Shown here piece after piece: positions 34,868 through 45,227 of a DNA stretch of 64,000 nt. The DNA lies in contig NZ_JAGGLN010000007.1 in NCBI RefSeq assembly GCF_017874455.1, positions 33,369-97,368 on the forward strand, in the 5' to 3' direction. The notes under the pieces are model-generated. The model saw nothing but the letters and a program-made list of their open reading frames with translations, was not told where the DNA came from and did not search any database. The DNA comes from Methanobacterium aggregans (lineage in GTDB: Archaea > Methanobacteriota > Methanobacteria > Methanobacteriales > Methanobacteriaceae). The translations under genes and the position numbers were made by a program. The number at the start of each line of letters is the position of its first letter. Position 1 is the first letter of the stretch.

Positions 34868-35386
34868 ATGGACTCAAGTATTATCAGTGTTTTGAATTTA
34901 GCAGTCTATGCTATATACTTTATGTTACCAGCATATCTATCTAATGTTACAGCTTTAACCTTTGGTGGTGGAAAACCACTGGATTTCAACAGGAACTTTC
35001 GCGACGGCAGAAGAATTATCGGTGACGGTGTAACCATCAGGGGAACCCTTATTGGAACCCTTATTGGAACCTGTGTCGGAACAATACAGGGACTCATCTC
35101 TGGAGATATTCTGCAGGGAATACTTTTAGGACTTTGTTTAGGTGGAGGAGCCCTTTTAGGAGATGCCTGCGGAAGTTTCATCAAACGCAGATTAAACATT
35201 GGCAGGGGAAGACCTGCACCAATCCTCGACCAGTTAGACTTCGTTGTTGGAGCTTTAGTGCTTGCATCATTGGTAGTTGTAATTCCATTGGAGCTGATAA
35301 TCGTTATACTTGTTATAAGTGTATTTTTACATCTTGGAGCCAACATCTTTGCTTACCTTTTGGGTATGAAGGATGTTTGGTACTGA
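34868..35386 (+). CDS. carS: CDP-archaeol synthase
   Basis: A 172-residue membrane enzyme that transfers CMP from CTP to digeranylgeranylglyceryl phosphate, giving CDP-archaeol for polar lipid synthesis. Typical blocks: YFMLPAYLSNVTALTFGGG, FRDGRRIIGDGVTIRG, GGGALLGDACGSFIKRR and DQLDFVVGALV, with about five membrane helices. GGAGGT precedes the ATG. The 296-bp gap downstream shows nothing. Confidence 0.94.
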   Translation: MDSSIISVLNLAVYAIYFMLPAYLSNVTALTFGGGKPLDFNRNFRDGRRIIGDGVTIRGTLIGTLIGTCVGTIQGLISGDILQGILLGLCLGGGALLGDACGSFIKRRLNIGRGRPAPILDQLDFVVGALVLASLVVVIPLELIIVILVISVFLHLGANIFAYLLGMKDVWY

Positions 35387-35682
35387 ATCAAACAACAAAA
35401 CATTACTTAACAATATTAATAATGAACTTGAATTGTTATAAATACATTTAATAATGTTACTGGTTATTTAGTAATAATTTTTGTGATGTTATCTTTGCAT
35501 CTTTGCTTGATAAAAAAAAAGATTTACCCCTTTTTTATCCTTATTATTTTTTTTTAATTGTTTTTCTGGATGTTTAAAAAGAAAAATAATGAGTTTTTAA
35601 TGGTTCTGAAGTTAAAAAATCCAGAAACAGACCGTTAGTTACATGATATGCACATAAATGGGTTTTTCAATGATTCAGATGA

Positions 35683-36366
35683 TCAAAAAACCTTGAAACA
35701 TGCATCTATGAGGTTGTAGGACATTGTGAATGCTTCACTGTTCCCTACCCATTCTGGAATTTCGTAGACAAACATGGGTGTTCCCCCAGAAACTATGGGA
35801 CTGTCCACCTTGGTTATGGAGGAGCTTTTTGGTTCTGTGCTTGTGGAGCGTTTGTAGTAGTTGAAGCTTGGCAGGAGCTGGTGAACAGCAGTAGCAAGGG
35901 TCACTGATTCAGAATCCATGACAGGTGTTGCAATGTAAAAGCCTTCACCGTAACCTTTTTCATGGTCGTGGCAGACAATTACAAGGTCGTAACTTGATTT
36001 ATCCACATCTGGAATCACGTATTTATTCACCAGGTTTTCACCGTTTGCACGACCTACTGTGAAGTCCTGTGGACTGGCAGTGACTGTTACCTTGTAATTT
36101 ACAATTTCCACGTTGTGTGTGAGGGCATAGGCTTTTATTGAATAGGGTACAACTGTTTTTGAAACATTTTCACGGGAGTGCATTCCCGTTACAATTGCAA
36201 TTTTGGCAGATGGATTTGTGTAATGGGAGTAAACCTCCTTGGTAACATAACCTGTGTCATCTGTGCCAATTGTTGAATTAACACTCCAATTTGCAAGGAT
36301 AAAAACTCCAGCTACAGCTGCGACTACAAAAACCAAAATTAATGGGATTAACTTGTATTTTGCCAT
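35683..36366 (-). CDS. Membrane-anchored protein with M14-like HxxE motif
   Basis: A 227-residue protein with one N-terminal anchor (residues 6-26) and an outside domain. AIVTGMHSRENVSK (His-63, Glu-66) resembles the HxxE zinc motif of M14 carboxypeptidases (compare HARE). His-133/His-135 in IVCHDHEKGYGEG and Glu-202 in VYEIPEW could be the third ligand and the general base. The domain is shorter than usual M14 enzymes, so this is inference. It might act on wall peptides. No partner gene is adjacent. Confidence 0.6.
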   Translation of the reverse strand: MAKYKLIPLILVFVVAAVAGVFILANWSVNSTIGTDDTGYVTKEVYSHYTNPSAKIAIVTGMHSRENVSKTVVPYSIKAYALTHNVEIVNYKVTVTASPQDFTVGRANGENLVNKYVIPDVDKSSYDLVIVCHDHEKGYGEGFYIATPVMDSESVTLATAVHQLLPSFNYYKRSTSTEPKSSSITKVDSPIVSGGTPMFVYEIPEWVGNSEAFTMSYNLIDACFKVF

Positions 36367-36642
36367 GAAATCACTCGATCCACTATTTCAATATAAATGA
36401 TGTACATTCGTAACAATGCCATACTTGTAAAATGAAAGATACTTCTTCAAATTATACCTGTTTAACCACTGTCTTTTTTTATTTTATTAATAATTAAATC
36501 AAGATAAATCGTTTAACACTCTACTTATTAAAAGTTTGCTTAAAACTAATTTTTTAAATAAAAATTTTTATTGAAAATCGTCTTATTGAAAATAATAAAA
36601 AAAATAAATTAGGGATTTAAATGGGCTTTAAAGCCTAAATTT

Positions 36643-37668
36643 TCATTCATTTCGGAGGTATTCCTCCATTAAAATAGCCGTACCTACGGCAGGTGCAACA
36701 ACACAGTCTTCAGAACTTATAACTTCATCCATGCCCATTGATTTTAGTCCTGCAGCTTCACATGCCTTTTTACAGATTATGTTCATTCCAAGGCCTGTTG
36801 TGACAACTGTGTCAATGGAGTTTCTATTTGAAACTTCAAGGAGTGCATCAGCAACCCTGGCAACCTGTGCTTCATGTACGTATCCTGCTATTTCCTTAAT
36901 ATTTTCCCTGGTTAAAACGTCCATATCTCCACATATAACCCTTGAAATTCTTCGCATGCATTCTTCAGGGGATTTCCCTGCACCGTCTGGCGTGCTGCAG
37001 ATGTAATCTGATTCTTCAATGTTTTCAAGTACCATATGAATGTCTGCAGTTACTGCAAAGAGTTCTGAGGCCACACGAACCCATTCACCATCAAGGGGCA
37101 CCTTGTCCACAAGGGCTGCCACGTTGGTTCTGAGGGTGCCTGTGTAAATAAGTTCTCCTGTTTTAAGGCGTTCAAGGTCGGATCTTCCCTTTGAACATTC
37201 CTTTCCATTTTTTATGGGAATTATATCTGTGGTTGTGCTCCCAGTGTCTATCATTATACAGTCTGGAGATAATTTGGCAGCTATTGGTGCTGTTGCAACC
37301 CAGTTTGCAGCTGCAGCCCTTAAAGGATCCTGTTTTATCCCTTCAAGATCCATTATTCCATTGAGTCCAACAAAGCCAACTGGGACTGTAAAGGTTTCAT
37401 CTGACTTTGTTGCTATGTCAAGTACTCCTTCTTTCTTGGTTTTATATGCATCCACAAGCTCTGCAGTCATGGACACAGCAACTGCATCTACTTCATCAAC
37501 TTCAGATCCTAAAAGTTCTATGAGTGCCTCTTTAAGCTCATCCTTTTTCATCCACATTGGGAGGTACTTGAAATCTGTTTTGATACCTTTGATGTTACCT
37601 GATTCATCGAAGTCAACAACTGCAAGGTCTGTGTTTGCTCCTCCAATGTCAAATCCTGCTATTTTCAT
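36643..37668 (-). CDS. mfnF: MfnF, methanofuran biosynthesis synthase
   Basis: A 341-residue ASKHA-fold (hydantoinase-like) protein that condenses aminomethylfuran diphosphate with glutamyl-tyramine in methanofuran synthesis. Blocks: IAGFDIGGANTDLAVVD, CIMIDTGSTTTDIIPI, and VVTTGLGMNIICKKACEAAG. GTGATAAC precedes the ATG. The MfnD gene lies 282 bp upstream on the same strand, forming a methanofuran cluster. Confidence 0.9.
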   Translation of the reverse strand: MKIAGFDIGGANTDLAVVDFDESGNIKGIKTDFKYLPMWMKKDELKEALIELLGSEVDEVDAVAVSMTAELVDAYKTKKEGVLDIATKSDETFTVPVGFVGLNGIMDLEGIKQDPLRAAAANWVATAPIAAKLSPDCIMIDTGSTTTDIIPIKNGKECSKGRSDLERLKTGELIYTGTLRTNVAALVDKVPLDGEWVRVASELFAVTADIHMVLENIEESDYICSTPDGAGKSPEECMRRISRVICGDMDVLTRENIKEIAGYVHEAQVARVADALLEVSNRNSIDTVVTTGLGMNIICKKACEAAGLKSMGMDEVISSEDCVVAPAVGTAILMEEYLRNE

Positions 37669-37950
37669 GTTATCACTGCTAAAAGTTTTTAATAAGTATT
37701 TGTATGGTTTTAATGGTTCATGGAATTAATTTTTAACTTGGAATTTAATTTATTACAATTCAGTTCTCAACTGAAAATCAATGTTAATTTCAATAATTGA
37801 ATTTGTAGTACCATGATAATTTTATGGATCAATGACTTTTATTTAATGGGTTTTATACTTTTTAAAAGGTTTTAGGTTACTTAAAAATATTGTTTGAAAT
37901 CCTATTTTTTAGAGCTTTATTAATTGTTTTAAATCCTTTTAAAATATATT

Positions 37951-39066
37951 CTAAACCCTTTTCATGGTTAAATCATTTCCTATCTTTTGAAATTCGATTT
38001 TTCCCTTAATTGAAACATCCTGTGGAAGTTTTCCCTGCACAGCTTCCAGTATGGCCTCTCCCAGGTTGAAGTTCAAAATCTCCCTGAGGGCAACGTATGG
38101 TGTTGTGAGTCTGGAATTCACTTCAACGATCTTCGCATCATCTGCAAGGATCACATCAACCCCAACGTAACCCTTCAAACCTGGAATGGATTCTACAGTG
38201 TTTTTTGCAAGTTCCATTGCCCTTTGGGATAATTCATGTTCAAGTGGAACATGTCCACCATTGTAATCTATTTTACCATTTTTTAACTGTACATTCTGAA
38301 AGTTTAAGCTTAATGGAATTGCATTTTTACCATCAGAAAGCAGGCTGACACTTGCAGTTACTCCCTCAACATAGTCCTGGAGAATGAAGTAAGGAAGCTG
38401 TGTGAATTTCTTCATATCCTCTGCTGCATCCAATAATCCCTTAAAAGAATCAACAACATGAACTCCTGTGCATGAAACACCATCTGCCGGTTTTACAACC
38501 TTAAATATTTTTTTCCCGACTTTTTCAGAAGATCCTCCCTTTTCATGGGGGTTTTTATCCAGATGGAAGACGGATTCGTAAACTTCACAACTGCATGGAT
38601 CTTCAGGATCTACATCTTCAAAGGCCACCTTCTCAGTTTTTATGAGTGAATCCTGAACTGACTCACCATTTTTAATGGAATCTTTAAGGGATTTGTACAT
38701 ATTGTATTTATTGGTACAAGTCATTACAGCTTCTGAACTGGATCCCACAACCTCAACTCCTGCCTCTTCAATCAGCTTGGTTAGATCGTGGAGTATCAGA
38801 TTTTCCTCAGGCGCTATTGGCAGGCAGGCATCGTAGACATGGATGTTTTCAGCTATCCAGGTTTCAAGATCCTCATGAAGCAGGATTGGTCTGCAAAGAC
38901 CTCCATTATCAGGTATTATCTCTTCCAATGTTTCTGATAGAAGGTAATCTACACCCATTTCTCCAAAGTCTGATAGAAGTCCTGAAAGCATTGATCTGCC
39001 TTCAGCTGTTAGGGCGGGATCTTCCATACCCATGGCTGTTGCAAATTCAAAAATGAGTATTTTCAA
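37951..39066 (-). CDS. mfnD: MfnD, tyramine-L-glutamate ligase
   Basis: A 371-residue ATP-grasp ligase that joins glutamate to tyramine in methanofuran synthesis. Blocks: MKILIFEFATAMG at the start, KIFKVVKPADGVSCTG, YFILQDYVEGVTASVSLLSDG and YVGVDVILADDAKIVEVNSRL. The likely start is a TTG at 39066, with GGAG about 12 nt upstream; no ATG fits the conserved N-terminus. Co-directional with mfnF. Confidence 0.9.
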   Translation of the reverse strand: MKILIFEFATAMGMEDPALTAEGRSMLSGLLSDFGEMGVDYLLSETLEEIIPDNGGLCRPILLHEDLETWIAENIHVYDACLPIAPEENLILHDLTKLIEEAGVEVVGSSSEAVMTCTNKYNMYKSLKDSIKNGESVQDSLIKTEKVAFEDVDPEDPCSCEVYESVFHLDKNPHEKGGSSEKVGKKIFKVVKPADGVSCTGVHVVDSFKGLLDAAEDMKKFTQLPYFILQDYVEGVTASVSLLSDGKNAIPLSLNFQNVQLKNGKIDYNGGHVPLEHELSQRAMELAKNTVESIPGLKGYVGVDVILADDAKIVEVNSRLTTPYVALREILNFNLGEAILEAVQGKLPQDVSIKGKIEFQKIGNDLTMKRV

Positions 39067-39135
39067 ATCTTTTCAACTCCAGTGAAGTTTTTTTGATGGA
39101 AATAAAAAGAATTTATTGTAATATTACAATCCCCA

Positions 39136-40452
39136 TTATTTAATGTCAAACATGTTCACAAGAACCATTTTATCCTTTAAATCAAGATCAGGATGTGGAA
39201 ATTGGGCTTCATTACCATTGAAAACTATGTTTATGGTTGATCCACTGTTACCATTCTCAAATTCAGATACTGTTATTTCCTCCCTGATCTGGAGAAGTTC
39301 CCTTCCAGCATGACTCATTATATACTCAGGGGCAGTTATCTGGAGTTTTCCAGAACTTGAAGCATTTAAAACTGCATCTAAAATCTTCTCTGAAGCTTTT
39401 CCATCACCATAGGGGTTGTTTGCTTCACTCATTTTCTTGTACACTGATTCATTACCTGCTATCTCCTTAAGGTTTTCAAGTATCTTCTCCCTTGATGAAC
39501 CAACAAGAATATTTCCACCAGCTGTTACAGTTTCAGGCCTTTCTGTGTTGTACCTGAGTGTTAAACATGGTACATTAAGAGTTATGGCCTCTTCCTGAAG
39601 CCCACCTGAATCAGTCATTATGAAGCGTGAATTTGAAAGAAGAACCAGGAAATCAAGGTATCCTATGGGTTTAGTCATCAGCACGTGGGGTGCATTTTCA
39701 AGTTTCTCGTAGATACCGAATTTTTTGAGGGTTTTCACTGTCCTGGGATGTACAGGGAAAACCACTGTGATGTCCTCAAGTTCCAGAAGGGCATCCATAA
39801 CCTCTTGAAGTCTTTCAGGATCGTCAACATTCTCTGCCCTGTGCATAGTGAGTGTGAGAATGTCTCCACTTAAATCCAGATCTGAGAGTATTGTTGAACT
39901 CTTTTGGGCTATTTTAAGGTTTCTTATACAAGCATCAACAACTGTGTTGCCTGTTACGAATATTTCATGGGGATTTAACCCTTCAAATACAAGGTTCAGG
40001 GCAGATTCTTCGGTTGGAACAAAATATAAGTTTGATGTGACATCTGCAACCTGCCTGTTTATCTCTTCAGGCATGGTTTTATCATAGGATCTGAGTCCTG
40101 CTTCAACATGTCCAACTGCAATGTGGAGTTTGCTTGCTGCAAGGGCTCCTGCAAGAACTGCATTCGTATCTCCCTGAACCAGAACGATGTCAGGTTTTTC
40201 AGCCACAAGAACATCCTCTATTTTTTCCATCATCAGAGCTGTCTGTTTTCCATGGGAACCTGAACCAACACCTATGTTAAAGTCTGGTTTCTTAAGTTCC
40301 AGGTCAACAAAGAATTGTTGGGACATTTCATGGTCGTAGTGCTGTCCCGTATGAATTAAAATATAATCTATTCCCCTCTTTTCTATTTCATCAATTACAG
40401 GAGCCATTTTGATGATTTCGGGCCTTGTACCTATTATTATTGCTATTTTCAT
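39136..40452 (-). CDS. wecB: UDP-N-acetylglucosamine 2-epimerase
   Basis: A protein of 438 residues with a WecB core: MKIAIIIGTRPEIIKMAPVI, VQGDTNAVLAGALAA, HVEAGLRSYDKTMPEEINRQ, TDSGGLQEEAITLNVPCLTLR. It gives UDP-ManNAc for surface glycans or wall sugars. The last 60 residues (QITAPEYIMSHAGRELLQI to the end) are an extension beyond the usual WecB length of about 370 and have no known domain. GGGATAAAAC precedes the ATG. Confidence 0.93.
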   Translation of the reverse strand: MKIAIIIGTRPEIIKMAPVIDEIEKRGIDYILIHTGQHYDHEMSQQFFVDLELKKPDFNIGVGSGSHGKQTALMMEKIEDVLVAEKPDIVLVQGDTNAVLAGALAASKLHIAVGHVEAGLRSYDKTMPEEINRQVADVTSNLYFVPTEESALNLVFEGLNPHEIFVTGNTVVDACIRNLKIAQKSSTILSDLDLSGDILTLTMHRAENVDDPERLQEVMDALLELEDITVVFPVHPRTVKTLKKFGIYEKLENAPHVLMTKPIGYLDFLVLLSNSRFIMTDSGGLQEEAITLNVPCLTLRYNTERPETVTAGGNILVGSSREKILENLKEIAGNESVYKKMSEANNPYGDGKASEKILDAVLNASSSGKLQITAPEYIMSHAGRELLQIREEITVSEFENGNSGSTINIVFNGNEAQFPHPDLDLKDKMVLVNMFDIK

Positions 40453-40525
40453 GTTTTATCCCTGTTACAATGATTTTATTATCCACTTATTTTTTTATTA
40501 TTTACTTATTTTCTTATCCAATTAT

Positions 40526-41962
40526 TTAACGGATACTTTCCCTACTCCTTCTCTTAGCACGATATTCATCTATAACCTTTAAAAGTTTTTTCTTGTCCTC
40601 ATCAAGGATCCTGGATTCCATGTTGCTCTGCCATTTTTCAATCTCTTCCCTGAGCACTTCAGAGGTTACAACAGCAAATTCATCTATCAATTTAAGGTTA
40701 AGATTCTCTGCAGCGAGTATGGGAACCATATTTCGTTCAAATTCTTCCTCAGCAGGGTGGGATATTTTATCCTGAGTTACAACTGCCTTCACACCCATAT
40801 CAATAAGTAGTGATGCAGTTTGTGAACCTCCTCCCTCTGAACTCACCAGAAAAACCACATCTCCCTTTTTTATCTTCCAGTATTCACATGCACGGTTTAT
40901 TCCATCTCTTGTGAAGGATTCTATGATCTTAACTGGAACAACGTTCTTTGAAAGTTCAATGGATTCCATTCCCCTGATCAAATTTAAATTCTTTTCAAGC
41001 TCTTTTCGTCTTGATTTTTCTTTATCATATTTTATTTGAAGATTTTTTATAATATTAACCTTTGAAGCTACTTCTTTTCGTCGGAGTATGTCCTTGGAAT
41101 ATTCATAATACATTTTATCCATTTTAGATTGCATTTTCGATATTTCAGACTGCTTCTTGGTGACTGCAGTTTCAAGGGATCTGTTTTTGGCTTTCAATTT
41201 TTTTATAGTCCTTTTTTGGGATTTTATCTGCTTTCTAAGTCTTGAAACTGTTTCCTTATAATGTTCCAGTTTAGCATCGTATGAATCTTCGTAGGTTCCA
41301 GATCGATCCCTGAAATTTGAAACATCCAGAAATTCTCTTTCAAATCCCCCATGAATACTGGAAACCTTACTGGATTTTTCAGCTTCAATACCATCTAAAA
41401 CCTGTTTTATTGCCTTGGTTATGGGAATATCGTTTATTACCATTATCTTTACATTATCCACAGCATTTGCAGGTAACCCAAGACTTTCTGCTCTTCTCTC
41501 GATCTGTTGGAGTTTGTTCTGATAGTCCTTGTAGGTTTTGACAGCTGCTGCCAGTGCATCTCTTTCATGGGCATTCTGAGATATTTCATGGGAAGATACA
41601 ACTTTTGAACGATCAGCAGATGTTTTTAAGTTGAGGTATGCATCCACAAGTTCTGTTTTTGATTCCACAGACATCAACTTGTATGGAGAATGTATCCTGG
41701 AGTTGAGGATTGAAGCAAGCTTTTTCACTGTTTTTGGCGGAGGATAAACATCAGTTGCAATTAAAACTGTTTTACCATATTTTATTATATTTTTTATCAC
41801 ATCTGCACGTGATATTTCCTTAAAACTACCTACAAAAAGAATTTTACCTTCAAGGTCCAGTATAGCCATGCCTACTGTAAGCCCTGGATCAAAACCAACG
41901 ATTATTCCCCTCTGTCCATCAAGGGTTTTTTCATCATTTAAAAATGTATCTGAATTTTTCAT
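40526..41962 (-). CDS. DUF460 protein (RNase H-like plus coiled coil)
   Basis: A 478-residue COG2433-type archaeal protein. The N-terminal domain is RNase H/RuvC-like (IIVGFDPGLTVGMAILDLEG, RDALAAAVKTYKDY). A long coiled coil runs from about residue 230 to 330. The C-terminal domain (GDVVFLVSSEGGGSQTASLLIDMGVKAVVT) may bind a ligand. The family is predicted to act in nucleic-acid metabolism; no function is proven. Confidence 0.88.
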   Translation of the reverse strand: MKNSDTFLNDEKTLDGQRGIIVGFDPGLTVGMAILDLEGKILFVGSFKEISRADVIKNIIKYGKTVLIATDVYPPPKTVKKLASILNSRIHSPYKLMSVESKTELVDAYLNLKTSADRSKVVSSHEISQNAHERDALAAAVKTYKDYQNKLQQIERRAESLGLPANAVDNVKIMVINDIPITKAIKQVLDGIEAEKSSKVSSIHGGFEREFLDVSNFRDRSGTYEDSYDAKLEHYKETVSRLRKQIKSQKRTIKKLKAKNRSLETAVTKKQSEISKMQSKMDKMYYEYSKDILRRKEVASKVNIIKNLQIKYDKEKSRRKELEKNLNLIRGMESIELSKNVVPVKIIESFTRDGINRACEYWKIKKGDVVFLVSSEGGGSQTASLLIDMGVKAVVTQDKISHPAEEEFERNMVPILAAENLNLKLIDEFAVVTSEVLREEIEKWQSNMESRILDEDKKKLLKVIDEYRAKRRSRESIR

Positions 41963-42176
41963 CTGATTTAAACCATGAATATTCTTATAAACCAGTTAAT
42001 TTCCCCCGAATATTCCTTTAATATCCCTCTGCATGTTTATTATGGGTTTATCTAATACTTATTATTTCTTGTTGATGGTTTTGATCATCCTATTTTTCAG
42101 TGGCTTTAAAAAAAATATTTTAAGATAGGGTTGTCCATTTAAAATGGATTTTTTCCAAGTATCACAACACACATGG

Positions 42177-42995
42177 TTAATCCAGGTTCAAGCTTTGCAT
42201 TATCTCCATTTCAACAGCTGCAGCCCTTACCTTCTTGAGGTATTCTTCCTGAATAGTTTTTAAGAAATTATTTTTTGCATACCTATCCTCATGGAACTTA
42301 ACCCCCTTATAAACCACGTCCATGAGTATCAGGTTTTCTGGAGGTGCAGGGAGGATTACATGGTTTAAATTGGGATTCAGGAGTGTTCCAAGTTTTTCTA
42401 CATCCATTCCACCTGTACCAACCATTAGGAGAACATTGACCATCTTTCTGACCATGTTCCACAGGAAATTCTTTCCCCAAACATCAAAAACAATGCATCC
42501 ATTATTTTCAGATACTTCAATGCTGTTGATGGTTCTTACTGGACTTCTTTCACTTTTTTTTGATAAATTATGGAAGTCATGAGTTCCCTCGAAGATTTTT
42601 GAGGCATGTTTCATCTTTTCAATGTCGAGGGATAATTTTTTGAAGGGATCCTCCATAAAAACGTACCTGTAATGTCTTTCTATTGCAAATCTAGGGATGA
42701 AGTTTGATGGAACTTCTGCAGATGCCAGAATTCGTATGCTTTGAGGTAAAAGATCGTTTATCTGGTTTACTATCAACTTTTCATCCGTGTTGAATGAGAC
42801 CACATTTCCAAGGGCATGAACACCTTTATCAGTTCTTCCAGCTATTGAATAACCTGATTTTTCAGGTGAATCCATTAAACCAACCTTTTTGAAGACTTTT
42901 ATAAGTTCACCTTCAACTGTCTGGAAGTTGAGCTGCCTTTGAAATCCATGAAAATCTGTTCCAATGTAAGCTACCTTCAAAGCCACTTTCACCAC
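42177..42995 (-). CDS. truA: tRNA pseudouridine(38-40) synthase
   Basis: A 272-residue TruA. The catalytic aspartate is Asp-56 in AGRTDKGVHALG. Other blocks: YIGTDFHGFQRQ, ERHYRYVFM, FEGTHDFHNLSKK, and FLWNMVRKMVNVLLMVG. It modifies the anticodon stem-loop of tRNA. GTG start at 42995 with GGGTGA upstream. Flanking gaps (42.0 and 43.1 kb) are AT-rich. Confidence 0.95.
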   Translation of the reverse strand: MVKVALKVAYIGTDFHGFQRQLNFQTVEGELIKVFKKVGLMDSPEKSGYSIAGRTDKGVHALGNVVSFNTDEKLIVNQINDLLPQSIRILASAEVPSNFIPRFAIERHYRYVFMEDPFKKLSLDIEKMKHASKIFEGTHDFHNLSKKSERSPVRTINSIEVSENNGCIVFDVWGKNFLWNMVRKMVNVLLMVGTGGMDVEKLGTLLNPNLNHVILPAPPENLILMDVVYKGVKFHEDRYAKNNFLKTIQEEYLKKVRAAAVEMEIMQSLNLD

Positions 42996-43361
42996 TTTAT
43001 CACCCTTAAAAAAGTATTATAATCCATTTAAGTTAATTTAAATATTTTTTTTATTTGTTTCAGTTCCTTATAATAATTCTCCAAAATATCTTAGTTCTCA
43101 GAGGATTTTTAAGTAGCAGGATCTAACTTTCATAATTTTATTCATATCTAAATCTTATTCCGATCTAAATCTTTTTTTTATCTATAATTCATGATATAGG
43201 ATGTTTTTTTAATCTGGAGTTGAAGCGAACTAACTAAAGATTTTATGATTGTTTTATATAACATTTTAATTCAATATGTTTCTATGAAAGGTTCAGTTCC
43301 AGGAATCCCAATGGATGATCCTCATGAAAAAGACTGCATACCCAGTGATTCTAAGAGGTTT

Positions 43362-44276
43362 ATGAGTAAAAAATGGGGATATTTAAGTGTAATAGTTGCA
43401 ACCCTACTTTTTGGAATCTGGAACACCTTTAACAAGATTTTACTGGAGGATCTAGACCCTATAGCCCTTTCAGCAATTGTTTACTGCATTGCCGGTGCTT
43501 TTCTATTTATAATCCGATTTTCACCACTTAACAACAGGATAATGTCATTTTTAGATGCCGATTGTAATGCTGAAACCCATATTTCACGAAGGGATTACTT
43601 GATACTCCTCGTAACTGCAGTTTCAGGGTCTGTGATTGCTCCAATTATCTACCTCAATGGTTTGAAACTGATAACAGCTGTTACTGCATCCTTACTAATG
43701 AACGTGGAGATACTGTTCATAATTCTCATTGGAGTGTTCTTTTTAAGGGAAAGTTTGAAAAGGAAGGATATACTTGGTTTTATTTGCCTTGTAACTGGAA
43801 CTGTGTTTCTCGCTGTAAATGGAAGTCCAGGAAATTTTTCAGCAGGCTTAACAGGTAACCTTGGAACCATTCTTGTGATAGTTGCAGCATTCTTCTGGAG
43901 TATAGATACCAGTCTGAGCAAATTTTTAAGTGGAAAACGGGATTTACTCTTTGTAAGTGCCCTGAAATGTTCAATAGGAGGATTGATTCTGCTTTCATTA
44001 TCCATTGTGCTGGGATCCAGTTTCAGTGTTCCCCTGAATCACGTGCCTTACCTCTTATTTATAGGGCTTGTGAGTATTGGATTCTCATTTGTACTTGTTT
44101 ACTTCGCAATCCGGCAGATAGGTTCAACAAGAACAGGATCCCTGTTCTCACTTTCAGCATTATTCGGAGCCATATTTGCCTTTGCAATACTGAACGAACC
44201 TTTCACCATATTCCAGCTTGTATTTGGGCTTTTAATGCTTCTGGGAGTTTTCATTCTCTACAAAAACGGGACATGA
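43362..44276 (+). CDS. EamA/DMT family transporter
   Basis: A drug/metabolite transporter of about 304 residues with ten helices in two EamA repeats (LLFGIWNTFNKILLEDLDPIAL; FFWSIDTSLSKFLSGK). The substrate is unknown. I prefer the ATG at 43362, which has AGAGG just upstream and starts directly before helix 1. The frame extends to an ATG at 43245, but the extra 39 residues are hydrophilic and unlike the family. Confidence 0.85.
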   Translation: MSKKWGYLSVIVATLLFGIWNTFNKILLEDLDPIALSAIVYCIAGAFLFIIRFSPLNNRIMSFLDADCNAETHISRRDYLILLVTAVSGSVIAPIIYLNGLKLITAVTASLLMNVEILFIILIGVFFLRESLKRKDILGFICLVTGTVFLAVNGSPGNFSAGLTGNLGTILVIVAAFFWSIDTSLSKFLSGKRDLLFVSALKCSIGGLILLSLSIVLGSSFSVPLNHVPYLLFIGLVSIGFSFVLVYFAIRQIGSTRTGSLFSLSALFGAIFAFAILNEPFTIFQLVFGLLMLLGVFILYKNGT

Positions 44277-44418
44277 AAAATTTAAGGTTTGATAGAAGAG
44301 TATTAATTGGTAGAAATTAAAATTCAAGTTACAGGTTAATTCTAATCTTAAAATTAAACTGATGTTAAAAGATAACAAATCAAGTTCACTAAAAAATGAA
44401 AATAATGAAGTGGTAAAA

Positions 44419-45162
44419 ATGGTTCTTTCAAAGGATGATATGCTCATAATTCCAGCTGTGGATATAAAGAATGGTAAGTGTGTTCAGCTGGTTCAGGGAA
44501 AGCCCGGAACTGAACAGGTTATAATAGAAAACCCTGAAAAAGTTGCAAAAGACTGGGAAAATAGGGGTGCTGAAGTTTTACATATAATAAACCTTGATGG
44601 TGCATTTGGTGATTCTGAACGAAATGCAGCAGTTATAAGCAAGGTTCTTCATGAGGTTTCTGTACCAGTGCAGCTTGGGGGAGGTATAAGAACCACTGAA
44701 GATGCTGTTAAACTACTTGATATGGGTGTTGAACGTGTTATATTAGGCACAATGGCCGTGGAGAACCCTGAAAATGTCAGAATACTTGCAGATGAATTTG
44801 GAAGTGAAAGGATAATGGTTGCACTTGACAGTAAAGATTCCATGGTTGTTGTTAAGGGTTGGACCGAAAAAACTGATAGAACAGCTCCCCAATTTGGGAA
44901 TCTCTTTGAGAAGAAGGGTGCAGGAGGAATACTCTTCACAAACGTTGATGTTGAAGGATTACTCCAGGGATTTGACACCCAACCACTAATTGAACTTCTT
45001 GAAGCAGTTAAAATACCTGTTGTATATTCTGGAGGAGTTACATCAATTGAAGATGTTGCAAAACTCAGTGAAACTGATGCTGCAGGTGTTGTGATTGGAT
45101 CAGCACTTTACAGGGGTAAAATGAAGTTTGAAGATGCGCTGAAGTATCAAAAAACATCCTGA
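44419..45162 (+). CDS. hisA: HisA, phosphoribosylformimino-AICAR isomerase
   Basis: A 247-residue TIM-barrel enzyme of histidine synthesis. Blocks: MLIIPAVDIKNGKCVQLVQG, LHIINLDGAFG, VQLGGGIRTTEDA, RIMVALDSKDSMVVVKGW, GGILFTNVDVEGLLQG and VVYSGGVTSIEDV. The ATG at 44419 gives the normal family length; an in-frame ATG at 44362 would add 19 odd residues. No other his genes are in the window. Confidence 0.93.
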   Translation: MVLSKDDMLIIPAVDIKNGKCVQLVQGKPGTEQVIIENPEKVAKDWENRGAEVLHIINLDGAFGDSERNAAVISKVLHEVSVPVQLGGGIRTTEDAVKLLDMGVERVILGTMAVENPENVRILADEFGSERIMVALDSKDSMVVVKGWTEKTDRTAPQFGNLFEKKGAGGILFTNVDVEGLLQGFDTQPLIELLEAVKIPVVYSGGVTSIEDVAKLSETDAAGVVIGSALYRGKMKFEDALKYQKTS

Positions 45163-45227
45163 ATTTATTGAGATGGTTAATTGGTGAATGTAACTAAAGG
45201 GATTGAATGTAACTCACAAATCTAGAA

